Under the pieces are notes generated by a model that saw only the letters and a program-made list of their open reading frames with translations, was not told the origin of the DNA and made no database searches. Shown piece after piece: positions 8,008 to 16,475 of a DNA stretch of 64,000 nt. Numbering within the stretch: the first letter of the stretch is position 1; each line of letters opens with the position of its first letter. This DNA is from Chitinophaga caseinilytica. Lineage in GTDB: Bacteria; Bacteroidota; Bacteroidia; Chitinophagales; Chitinophagaceae. Made by a program: the position numbers and the translations under genes. The stretch covers positions 3,331,001 through 3,395,000 of the forward strand of contig NZ_CP150096.1 in assembly GCF_038396765.1 (NCBI RefSeq). Direction: 5' to 3'.

Positions 8008-11000
8008 ATGAATTCATGCGCCTGGCGCCAGGCGGATCGGGGCATTGCATGCCAACCGGCCATCCGCAGGGCTTACCGTATGCTGACGTTGTTCTTGTTG
8101 ATGCTCACCGCAGGCACCGCTGCCCGCGCGCAGGAGATCACCCTGCAATTGCGCAACGAACCGTTTTTGAAAGTCCTTAAGCTGATCGAAAAACAGAGCG
8201 GCTACACCTTTATCTATGGAAAAAATCAGTTAGACAACGCCAAGCCCGTGACCCTCAGCATCCGCAACGCGTCTTTGGACGAAGTGCTGACGGCCTGTTT
8301 CAAGAACCAACCATTAACGTATTCCCTCCGGGAACCGAAATTCATCGTCATCAAAAGCCGCGAGAGCGTGCTGTCTGCAGACGCGTTGTATGAGTCGCCC
8401 CGCGCCGCCATGAATTACGAAGGGCGCGTAACCGACGAAGGCGGTACGCCTTTGACCGGGGTAACCGTGCGCTCGGTCACCAAACATCCGCAGGGCGTCA
8501 ACCACATCGCCAATACCGACAACGATGGCCGGTTTACCATTCCCGGCGTGTACGATCCGCAGCTGATCTTCTCTTACATCGGCTACGAACCGGTTGCCCT
8601 CACGCCGCGCAGTTATACTTCGCTGGCCGTGAAACTGAAACGTTCCACCTCGAAACTGGAGGAACTGATCATCACCGGGTATACCGCCAAATCGGCCAAG
8701 GAACTGACCGGTGCGGTACAGAAAGTAACCGGCGACCAGCTCCGCAGCAGCGTAACCACGCCCAATGCCCTGTCTATGCTCAAAGGCAAGACCACCGGCC
8801 TTTACATCACCGAAACATCCGGCGAATCGGGCGCGAAGGGGCAGGTCATCGAACGTGGACAATCATCCATGGCTACGGCTACCAATAGCTATTACGGCCC
8901 CCTGTTCGTAGTGGATGGCGTCATCACCAACTATACCAGCCTGCAGGACGCGGTAAACCCTTCCGACGTGGAAGACATTACCATCCTGAAAGACGCCTCG
9001 TCTACCGCCATCTACGGCTCCCGCGCCGCCCAGGGCGTGATCGTGATCACGACGCGCCGGGGCAAAAAAGGCCGCACGGACGTGAATCTCAATATGCAAT
9101 ACGGCGTTATACAGCCTAAGCGCGCGATCCGGTTTATGAACACCGGCGAGCTGATTTCCTTTATGGACAAGCAGATGCAGCGCTATTGGGAACAGACGCC
9201 CTCCATCCAGGCCACCTTCCCCGACGTGCAGGAATTCATCCGCCAGCGGCGCACTTATACGGACGCCGACCGCAACAATAACTTCAACTGGGAAGATGCG
9301 ATCTACAGCAACGGTAATTTCCGGAATACCGAACTGAACATCCGCAGCGGTAACGATAAAACCCGCTTCTACGGCGGCGTAGCCTGGTACAAGGAAAATG
9401 GTGCGCTGTACGATAACGGTTTCGACCGGAAGAGCATCCGTATGAACATCGACCAGCAGGTGAGCGACCGCTTCTCCGTGGCGTTGAACATCAGCTCCAT
9501 CCTGGATAAAACCACGAAGCGCAACGGCATCCCCGAACTGTACATGATCCAGCCGTTCATGAATCCCTACAACGCAAACGGTACGCTGGCCGACAGCATG
9601 CCCGTCAAGCAATCGAGCAATTACGGCCCGGCTTTCACTACCTGGACGCAGAACTTCCTCGCAGAAACGCAGTACGACAATTCCGCGCGTACCGACGTGC
9701 AAAACCACCTCGGCGCCATCAAGCTGAAATACGATATCACGCCCTGGCTGTTCATCCAGAGCGCGAATTCGATCAATTACATGAACACGCGCTTCAATTC
9801 CTACCTCGATCCGCGTTCCTATTCCGGTAAATACGGTGGTTATCCTTACCTGTTCAACGCTGCCAGTCCGCTGCTGCCCAACGGTACCCTCACTATCCGC
9901 GACAAGCGTTACACCGATTATCTCACGTCCAACACCCTCAACTTCCGCAAATCTTTCGGCATGCATTCCGTTTCGGCGCTGCTGGGGCAGGAATGGGGCA
10001 AGCGGACGACGGAAGACTACAACGCAGACATGTACAACCTGCTGCCCGGCGAACGGAATGCGGGGGCTGCAAAAAGCTTCGGTGACGCCATCTATGTAGC
10101 TTACCGGAATTCCTTCCCGCCGCCGGCACCGCAGGGCGGCTACCAGGAGCGCGCTACCTTCTCCGTATTCGGACAGGCGGATTATAACTACGACCAGCGC
10201 TACTACGCTTCCGCATCGGTGCGGACGGACGCTACCACCAACTTCGGCCGCGATAAACGTTACGGTACTTTTTATTCCGTGGGCGGTGGATGGATGCTTT
10301 CGAACGAAGCGTTCCTCAAAGGCAATGAAGCCATCAGCAACCTGAAGCTCCGCGCGGTATACGGCACATCCGGCCGCGACCTGGGCGATGGTTACCTCAA
10401 CACCACGTTTTATACCGATAACCCGAACCGCCCGTACGGTACGCCCGACCACGTAAGCTCCGGCATCTCCCAGCTCGCCAACCCGGCCATTTCCTGGGAA
10501 ACGATGTACAGCACGAATGTGGGGATGGACCTCGGCCTCTGGAACCGGGTAGACCTCACGGCGGATTTCTATCACAAACGCAGCAGCGGCCTCCTCCAGA
10601 ACGTGAACCTCACATCGGCACAGGGCTCGCTGAGCCAGTACCAGAATATCGGGGAAATCATCAACCGCGGGATGGAAATCATGGTGAACGCGCATGTCGT
10701 GAAATCGAACAAATTCAACTGGTACGCGAATTTCAACATCAGCTTCAACAAAAACGAGATTTCCGAGCTCTACCAGGATTCCCTGCGCGACAACTACTCC
10801 CAATCCTACTACCGGAAAGTGGGAGAAGACATCAACGTCATCAAAGCGATCCGTTTCGTCGGCATCAATCCCGAAAACGGCAACATGATCCACCAGAACT
10901 TCGACCCCTCCGGCAAACCGATGGATGTGGAAGGCATCGGCAGCACCACCAACCTGGCCAACTGGCAGGCAGTGGGCTCGGCCACGCCCAAATTCTTCGG

Positions 11001-11517
11001 CGGTTTCACCAATACTTTCAAATACCAGCGTTTTACGCTGAGCATGGAATGGTGGTTCCAGTACGGCAACTATGTGATGATGTCGTTGGTAAACAATTTC
11101 CAGTCACCCACTGCTCCGCGCCTTGGCCGCAACAACGTCGTATTCGGCGAAAACCAGCATATCTGGCAGGGCAAAGGCGATACGGACGCCGGTTATCCGG
11201 ATGTGTTCAGTACCAATCCCAACGCCTGGAACGCACTTACTTACCGGTCTTCCCGCCTCTGGGGCGACGCGAGCCATATGCGCCTGCGCAACGTGCGGCT
11301 GGGCTACGAAGTGCCCGAAACGCTGCTGCGCAAACTGAAGATCCGGCAGCTGTCGGCCTACATCAGCGGCGACAACCTTGCCGTGATCAAGCGGAAAGAC
11401 TTTGTAGGCGCGGATCCGGAAGGAGCGGTGCTGAATACGAGCACATCGTACGGCGGTGTGGGGACCGGTTTCGCCAATCCCCGCAGATTCCTGGCTGGCA
11501 TCAACGTAGGCTTTTAA
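8008..11517 (+). CDS. SusC/RagA TonB-dependent transporter with STN domain, module A
   Basis: The 1169-residue outer-membrane protein has an unusually long n-region before its signal peptide (hydrophobic core from M25, ending TAARAQ). Starting at the ATG at 8080 would give a plain signal peptide; the long form is kept because the SusC at 58427 looks the same. Domains: STN signalling domain (~42-112), carboxypeptidase-regulatory-like beta-sandwich (~135-215), plug (~220-345, with FVVDGV and LKDASSTAIYGSRAA) and a 22-strand-type barrel ending in phenylalanine. It imports a substrate captured with the SusD next door; STN signals to FecR. The nutrient is unknown. Confidence 0.93.
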   Translation: MNSCAWRQADRGIACQPAIRRAYRMLTLFLLMLTAGTAARAQEITLQLRNEPFLKVLKLIEKQSGYTFIYGKNQLDNAKPVTLSIRNASLDEVLTACFKNQPLTYSLREPKFIVIKSRESVLSADALYESPRAAMNYEGRVTDEGGTPLTGVTVRSVTKHPQGVNHIANTDNDGRFTIPGVYDPQLIFSYIGYEPVALTPRSYTSLAVKLKRSTSKLEELIITGYTAKSAKELTGAVQKVTGDQLRSSVTTPNALSMLKGKTTGLYITETSGESGAKGQVIERGQSSMATATNSYYGPLFVVDGVITNYTSLQDAVNPSDVEDITILKDASSTAIYGSRAAQGVIVITTRRGKKGRTDVNLNMQYGVIQPKRAIRFMNTGELISFMDKQMQRYWEQTPSIQATFPDVQEFIRQRRTYTDADRNNNFNWEDAIYSNGNFRNTELNIRSGNDKTRFYGGVAWYKENGALYDNGFDRKSIRMNIDQQVSDRFSVALNISSILDKTTKRNGIPELYMIQPFMNPYNANGTLADSMPVKQSSNYGPAFTTWTQNFLAETQYDNSARTDVQNHLGAIKLKYDITPWLFIQSANSINYMNTRFNSYLDPRSYSGKYGGYPYLFNAASPLLPNGTLTIRDKRYTDYLTSNTLNFRKSFGMHSVSALLGQEWGKRTTEDYNADMYNLLPGERNAGAAKSFGDAIYVAYRNSFPPPAPQGGYQERATFSVFGQADYNYDQRYYASASVRTDATTNFGRDKRYGTFYSVGGGWMLSNEAFLKGNEAISNLKLRAVYGTSGRDLGDGYLNTTFYTDNPNRPYGTPDHVSSGISQLANPAISWETMYSTNVGMDLGLWNRVDLTADFYHKRSSGLLQNVNLTSAQGSLSQYQNIGEIINRGMEIMVNAHVVKSNKFNWYANFNISFNKNEISELYQDSLRDNYSQSYYRKVGEDINVIKAIRFVGINPENGNMIHQNFDPSGKPMDVEGIGSTTNLANWQAVGSATPKFFGGFTNTFKYQRFTLSMEWWFQYGNYVMMSLVNNFQSPTAPRLGRNNVVFGENQHIWQGKGDTDAGYPDVFSTNPNAWNALTYRSSRLWGDASHMRLRNVRLGYEVPETLLRKLKIRQLSAYISGDNLAVIKRKDFVGADPEGAVLNTSTSYGGVGTGFANPRRFLAGINVGF

Positions 11518-11534
11518 CCATTAACACCTGAATC

Positions 11535-12997
11535 ATGAGATCCGTTTATCAATATATCATCGCTGCGGGAACATTGCTGGCCGGCAGCGCCTGCAACAAG
11601 CAGCTCGACAAGCTGCGGCCGCATAACGTGACGTACGAAGAGCAGCAGTTTTCGTCGCCCGAGGGGTTCCAGAAGGCTGTGTACGGCGCGTATTCCGCCG
11701 TGGCGGGAGGCGCCTCGGCCACTTCGTTCAACTTCAACGACATGCAGCTGTTCCTGTCAGACGCGCACGGCAACGACATTCGCGCTACAGACGCGGGCGT
11801 GAACAAGTACACCAACGCGTTCGGGTACCTGAATTCCGCCGAAAAAGACCTGTCGCTCACCCATGATTACTGGCGCGGGGCCTACAATGCATCGCTGCTG
11901 ATCAACAAGATCCTCGCCAACGTGAAGCCCGGTGAAGCCAATCCCGCGATCCTCCAGGCAAAGGGCGAAGCGCTGTTCCTCCGCGCTTATATCTACTTCA
12001 ACCTGGTACGCCTTTACGGCAAACCGTATTACCAGAACGGGGGCAACAACCCCGGCGTGATGCTCATTACGACAGACAATAACGGGCCCGCGTTTGCGCC
12101 GCCCCGCGCTACAGTGAAAGCCGTGTACGAGCGGGTGGTGGCAGATCTGAACGATGCACTGCCGCTGCTGAAGGCCAACAACGGGAATCTGTACGCTACG
12201 CGGTACGCGGCTTTTGGGCTGCTGTCGCGCGTGTACCTCTACATGGGCGGCACTTTCGGCGGCCCGGACGCGGCGGCTAACAGGAAAGCCCGTGAGTACG
12301 CGGATTCCGTGATCCGCAACGGCGGATACGCGCTGCTGCAGGGCGATGCCTATGCCAACTATTACAAAAACGACGCGCCCGGCAATGTTGAAGACATTTT
12401 CTCCGTGAACACCGCGTTCAACCAGGGTTTGCTGTCGAACCTGTACGCCATGCCGTCGCAGATCAATTACACGGGCGGGTTGTACCGTCCGTCGCCCGAC
12501 CTGCTGGCGCAGCTGCAGCCGCAAGACCTCCGCTGGAAGTTTTTCATCCGCAACGTGACGCCGGGTTTTGCGCAAGACACGCTCGCCACGGTGAAATACA
12601 TGATCAATTACACGTCGCTCTACAGCCTGTCGCCCAACCGATACCTCCGCCTGGCGGAGATGTACCTGAACCGCGCGGAGGCGGCGGTGAAGGGGGCGAC
12701 AATGCCAGTGCGCTGGCAGACCTCAACGTGATCCGCCGGCGCGCGGGCGTGGGGGATACGTCCAACATCACGGGGCAGCCACTGTTCAACGAAATCCTCA
12801 AGCAGCGCCGCCTGGAGCTCATGTTCGAAGGCCATAGCAGTTACGATTGCTTCCGGAACGGATTGCCCATGGTGCGGACGTATGCTTCGGGATCGTCGGG
12901 CGCCATGACGGTGCAGGCGACCGATCCGAAGGTGTTGATGCGCATTTCGGCGGATGAGATCATCGGCAACCCGAACCTCACACAAAACGAACAATAA
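11535..12997 (+). pseudogene. SusD/RagB surface lipoprotein, frameshifted at a G5 run
   Basis: A SusD-family gene starts at 11535, 17 bases after susC, with a lipoprotein signal (LLAGSAC, C20). It reads normally through TPR-like helices (RAYIYFNLVRLYG) until the G5 run at 12692-12696. There the frame is lost and ends at a TGA at 12729-12731. One extra G restores KGGDNASALADLNVIRRRAG, and the reading continues to the TAA at 12995-12997 with the family's C-terminal block (ILKQRRLELMFEGHSSYD). The repaired protein is about 487 residues, normal for SusD. It may be a real mutation, a sequencing error in the homopolymer, or slippage. If truly broken, module A lacks its substrate-capturing lid. Confidence 0.9.
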
Positions 12998-13007
12998 ATC
13001 CATCGCC

Positions 13008-14162
13008 ATGAAAAAATTCCTTTCCTTATCGCTGGTTGCGCTGGCGGCCGTTCCCGGGGCTTTTGCGCAGGAGGCGTTCACCGTCGAAGGACGGTATGCG
13101 GGCAGTGATCCGTATCTGTATTTGCAGTATCCCGGCGCAAAGGGGACTTACGTGAAAGACAGCGTAGCCGTGCGCAACGGGCAATTCCGGTTCGCCGGAA
13201 CGATAGAAGGGCCCGTGTATGCGAGCCTGAGCGGGAAGTTGAAATCCCGCAGTATGGACGATCCCAACATCCAGTTCTTCTTCCTCGAGCCCGGTAAAAC
13301 CACCATCACCGCGAAAGAAAACGCCTTCAAGGAAATGGCCGTTGCGGGCGGTGCGGTGCAGGCAGACTTTAACGTCGTGAACAAACAGAAAGCGCCCATC
13401 AAAAAGCAATGGGAACCTTTTTTCAAATCCCTTGATTCCATCAATAAAATCGATAATTTCAAGGCACAGGAGTTTAAGTCGGGCTTGAAGCCGTATTACG
13501 CCGACATGGAGAAGATCGATATGGCGTACATCGACGCGCATCCCGGCACCTACCTGAGCGCATTTTTGCTGCGCGGGTATAGTTATTCGCTGCCGACGGA
13601 AAAGCTGCAGGCCTATTTCGATCAGTTTTCCGCAGCCATCAAAAACGGTATGGCGAAGGGAATGGGCGATGAGCTGGAACGACGGAAGATCGGTGTGCCG
13701 GGAACGGAAGCTTACGCGTTCGCAACGTCCGACATCAACGGGCAACCCTTCCAACTGGCCGATTACCGCGGAAAGTACGTGCTGATCGATTTCTGGGCCA
13801 GCTGGTGCCTGCCCTGCCGGAAAGGCAACCCGCACCTGAAGAAACTGTACGCGCAGTATAAGGAAAAAGGGCTGGAGATCATCGGCGTGTCTGACGACGA
13901 CAGCAAGCCCGAAGCCTGGCGCAAAGCGGTGAACGACGACGGGATCGGGATTTGGAAGCATGTGCTGCGCGGCATGGACCGCGAAAAGATCATGGCCGGC
14001 ATCTATAACCCGACCGATATCAGCAAGCGTTTCGGCATCGCCTCCCTGCCCACGAAAGTGCTCATCGATCCCCAAGGGAAGATCATCGGGCGGTTCGAAG
14101 GCGGCGACCGCGACGATGCGAAGATGGACGCGCAGCTGGAAAGCCTGTTCGGCGGGAAGTAA
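13008..14162 (+). CDS. Secreted TlpA-like thiol-disulfide oxidoreductase, module A (first copy)
   Basis: About 384 residues with a signal peptide (MKKFLSLSLV..., ending GAFAQ); the ATG at 13008 is chosen because it begins this peptide. The N-terminal half resembles the DUF4369 beta domain common in Bacteroidota. The C-terminal ~140 residues are a thioredoxin fold with the redox motif WCLPC (C267, C270) and the cis-proline region SLPTKVLIDPQG. It probably reduces or exchanges disulfides in the periplasm. It starts 10 bases after the SusD stop and is probably co-transcribed with module A, but how a thiol enzyme serves this uptake system is unknown. Confidence 0.88.
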   Translation: MKKFLSLSLVALAAVPGAFAQEAFTVEGRYAGSDPYLYLQYPGAKGTYVKDSVAVRNGQFRFAGTIEGPVYASLSGKLKSRSMDDPNIQFFFLEPGKTTITAKENAFKEMAVAGGAVQADFNVVNKQKAPIKKQWEPFFKSLDSINKIDNFKAQEFKSGLKPYYADMEKIDMAYIDAHPGTYLSAFLLRGYSYSLPTEKLQAYFDQFSAAIKNGMAKGMGDELERRKIGVPGTEAYAFATSDINGQPFQLADYRGKYVLIDFWASWCLPCRKGNPHLKKLYAQYKEKGLEIIGVSDDDSKPEAWRKAVNDDGIGIWKHVLRGMDREKIMAGIYNPTDISKRFGIASLPTKVLIDPQGKIIGRFEGGDRDDAKMDAQLESLFGGK

Positions 14163-14185
14163 TCATCAAAAAATCAATCATCCAT

Positions 14186-15292
14186 ATGAAAACGATTAGC
14201 CAGATACTCGCATGTTGCCTGCTCGCAACCTCCGCCATGGCGCAGGAAGCGGTAGTGGAAGGGAAGATCGCGGGTTTGCCCGATGGCACGAAAATCTATT
14301 TCAATCCAATTTTCGCCGGTGGAAAGCCCGATTCCGCCGAGGCGAAAGGCGGCGCGTTCCGCATCGCCACAAAGGCCAGTGAATCGGATCTGTTTTTACT
14401 GCGCGCCGGCAACGACCGGTATGCAAAGCATGGCGGTGCGGTTTTCTACATGGAGCCGGGCGTGCTGAAGGTGTCGGGGAAAGGCCCGCTGCTGAAGGAC
14501 CTCGTGTTTGCCGGTACCCCTTATGCCAGGGAGCTCAACAGTCTTGCCGGTCTGAACAACACCAAACCGTTCAAAGCGAGGACGGCACTGGGCGAAAAGC
14601 TGAACGCGGCATATGAGAAGAAAGATACCGTAACGTTGAAAGCACTTCGCCCGGAATTCAACAAACTGGATTCCGCCGTTACCGGCGAATATGAAAAGTG
14701 GGTCGACCAGCATCCGGCTTCGCCGGTGAGCGCCATGGTGCTGGGCTTCTTCATCCGGTACGAGGATATGGACAAGCTGGAAAAACACCTTAAAGACCTG
14801 GAGCCTTCCGCCAAACAGAACGTGTTCGCCAAAAGAATGCAACATAGCGTGGAAGCGGCCAGGGCCACGGCCATCGGGAAAATGGCGCCTGAGTTCACGC
14901 AGAACGACACGCTCGGCAAAGCCGTTTCGCTGAAAGATTTCCGCGGCCAATACGTGCTGATCGATTTCTGGGCCAGTTGGTGCGTGCCCTGCCGCGAGGA
15001 GAACCCCACTGTGGTAAAGGCTTTCCTGCGGTTCCGCGATAAGAAATTCACCGTGCTCGGCGTTTCGCTCGACCGGGAACAGGACAAAGCCAAATGGATC
15101 AAGGCCATCCACGACGACAACCTGACCTGGACACACGTTTCCGATCTCAAATTCTGGGATAACGCCGTGTCCAGACAATACGACATCAAATCCATCCCCG
15201 CCAACTTCCTCCTCGACCCGGAAGGCCGGATCATCGGGAAGAATTTAAGAGGGGAGGAGCTGGAAAAGAAACTGGCTGAGGTTTTGCTTTAG
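14186..15292 (+). CDS. Secreted TlpA-like thiol-disulfide oxidoreductase, module A (second copy)
   Basis: The 368-residue protein has the same build as its upstream neighbour: signal peptide (ending SAMAQ), DUF4369-like N-terminal domain (EGKIAGLPDGTKIYF) and thioredoxin-fold C-terminus with WCVPC (C266, C269) and SIPANFLLDPEG. It is a diverged paralogue, 23 bases downstream, most likely from an old tandem duplication. Such DUF4369/TlpA pairs behind SusCD are seen in other Bacteroidota. The two redox motifs differ (CLPC and CVPC), which may mean different redox potentials. A terminator follows at 15317. Confidence 0.88.
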   Translation: MKTISQILACCLLATSAMAQEAVVEGKIAGLPDGTKIYFNPIFAGGKPDSAEAKGGAFRIATKASESDLFLLRAGNDRYAKHGGAVFYMEPGVLKVSGKGPLLKDLVFAGTPYARELNSLAGLNNTKPFKARTALGEKLNAAYEKKDTVTLKALRPEFNKLDSAVTGEYEKWVDQHPASPVSAMVLGFFIRYEDMDKLEKHLKDLEPSAKQNVFAKRMQHSVEAARATAIGKMAPEFTQNDTLGKAVSLKDFRGQYVLIDFWASWCVPCREENPTVVKAFLRFRDKKFTVLGVSLDREQDKAKWIKAIHDDNLTWTHVSDLKFWDNAVSRQYDIKSIPANFLLDPEGRIIGKNLRGEELEKKLAEVLL

Positions 15293-15316
15293 TCATTACA
15301 GCTGAATTTGATAAAT

Positions 15317-15347
15317 AAGGCGGCCGGTTGCGGCCGCCTTTCCTTTT
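15317..15347 (+). terminator. Rho-independent terminator ending module A
   Basis: A perfect 10-bp stem, AAGGCGGCCG (15317-15326) and CGGCCGCCTT (15331-15340), has a GTTG loop and a TT-rich tail (TCCTTTT). Confidence 0.88.
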
Positions 15348-15399
15348 GGATGACGACGATCATTTGCCCGAAAACGCGTGGTTTCGTATTTTCAGGACC

Positions 15400-16398
15400 A
15401 TGAAAATGTTATTCTTCTCCGCAAAACCATACGACAGGCAGTTTTTTCACCAGGCGAACGAAAAACACGGCTTCGAGCTGGAATTCCTGGAAACCCATCT
15501 CGGCCCGCATATCGTCAATGCCGTAGACGATGGCACCCCGGTCGTTTGCACCTTCGTGAACGACAAGCTGACCGAAGAAGTGATAGGTGTATTGGCCGCC
15601 AAGGGCGTGAAAGTGCTGGCACTGCGCTGCGCCGGGTTCAACAATGTGCAGCTGGATGCGGCCCGCAAACACGGTATCCGCGTGTGCCGCGTTCCGGCCT
15701 ACTCCCCAGAAGCCGTGGCGGAACATGCCGTGGCCATGTTGCTGACGCTCGTCCGCAAAACGCACAAGGCCTACAACCGCGTACGGGAGCAGAACTTCGC
15801 GCTGAACGGGCTCCTCGGCTTCAACCTCCACGGCAAAACGGTAGGTGCGGTGGGCACAGGCAAAATAGGCAAGGCTTTTTGCAGGATCATGGCGGGGTTC
15901 GGCTGCCGGGTGATCGCTTCAGACCCGTTCCCCGACGCGGAATTGCAGGCGGCCGGGGTGGAATATTTACCATTGGAGGAGCTGATGGCCGCGGCCGACA
16001 TTATTTCCTTGCATTGCCCCCTCGCTCCCGAAAACAAATATCTCATCAACCGCGAAACCCTCCGGAAAATGAAACGCGGCGTCACGATCATCAATACCAG
16101 TCGCGGAGGACTGCTGCATACCGCCGACGTGATCGACAGCCTCAAATCCGGCCACATCGCCTATCTCGGCATCGATGTGTACGAGCAGGAGGAGAAACTG
16201 TTTTTCAAAGACCTGTCTGGCAGCATCATCGAAGACGATACCATCCAGCGGCTCATGAGTTTCCCGAACGTGCTGGTAACCGGCCACCAGGCCTTTTTCA
16301 CGGAAGAAGCCCTGCGGCAGATCGCGGAGGTAACATTGCGGAGCGTGGGGCGATTGATGAATGGGGAAGCGGTGGATGAGGAGGTGATACTCGTGTAA
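15400..16398 (+). CDS. ldhA: D-lactate dehydrogenase / 2-hydroxyacid dehydrogenase
   Basis: The 332-residue protein matches fermentative D-lactate dehydrogenase over its full length. The NAD-binding motif is GTGKIG (152-157), and the catalytic residues of the family are R235 (INTSRGG), E264 (YEQEE) and H296 (TGHQAFFT). The C-terminal order of motifs is typical of LdhA rather than of phosphoglycerate or formate dehydrogenases. It reduces pyruvate to D-lactate with NADH in the cytoplasm. The start at 15400 gives the normal N-terminus MKMLFFSAKPYD. It is a single-gene unit with terminators on both sides. Confidence 0.88.
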   Translation: MKMLFFSAKPYDRQFFHQANEKHGFELEFLETHLGPHIVNAVDDGTPVVCTFVNDKLTEEVIGVLAAKGVKVLALRCAGFNNVQLDAARKHGIRVCRVPAYSPEAVAEHAVAMLLTLVRKTHKAYNRVREQNFALNGLLGFNLHGKTVGAVGTGKIGKAFCRIMAGFGCRVIASDPFPDAELQAAGVEYLPLEELMAAADIISLHCPLAPENKYLINRETLRKMKRGVTIINTSRGGLLHTADVIDSLKSGHIAYLGIDVYEQEEKLFFKDLSGSIIEDDTIQRLMSFPNVLVTGHQAFFTEEALRQIAEVTLRSVGRLMNGEAVDEEVILV

Positions 16399-16418
16399 AA
16401 GTATTTTCCCGATATGCG

Positions 16419-16450
16419 AAAACCCGCCACGAAGGCGGGTTTTCTTTTAC
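16419..16450. terminator. Bidirectional terminator between converging genes
   Basis: A perfect 10-bp stem, AAAACCCGCC (16419-16428) and GGCGGGTTTT (16434-16443), has an ACGAA loop. A T-rich tail follows on the plus strand, and the A-run supplies one on the minus strand. It lies between the lactate dehydrogenase stop (16398) and the stop of the minus-strand lipoprotein (16476). Confidence 0.88.
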
Positions 16451-16475
16451 TCCATATAAACCAAAATCGAAGGAC

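Noticed and set aside
8863..10893. 676-codon open frame antisense to susC of module A
   Set aside because: It lies wholly within a clear SusC gene, its composition (rich in H, R, V and G) is that of a reverse-complement shadow in GC-rich DNA, and it has no recognisable domain.
12692..12731. Programmed -1 frameshifting in susD
   Set aside because: The local sequence AAG-GGG-GCG is not a standard slippery heptamer, and SusD proteins are not known to need a shift. A lost G is simpler.
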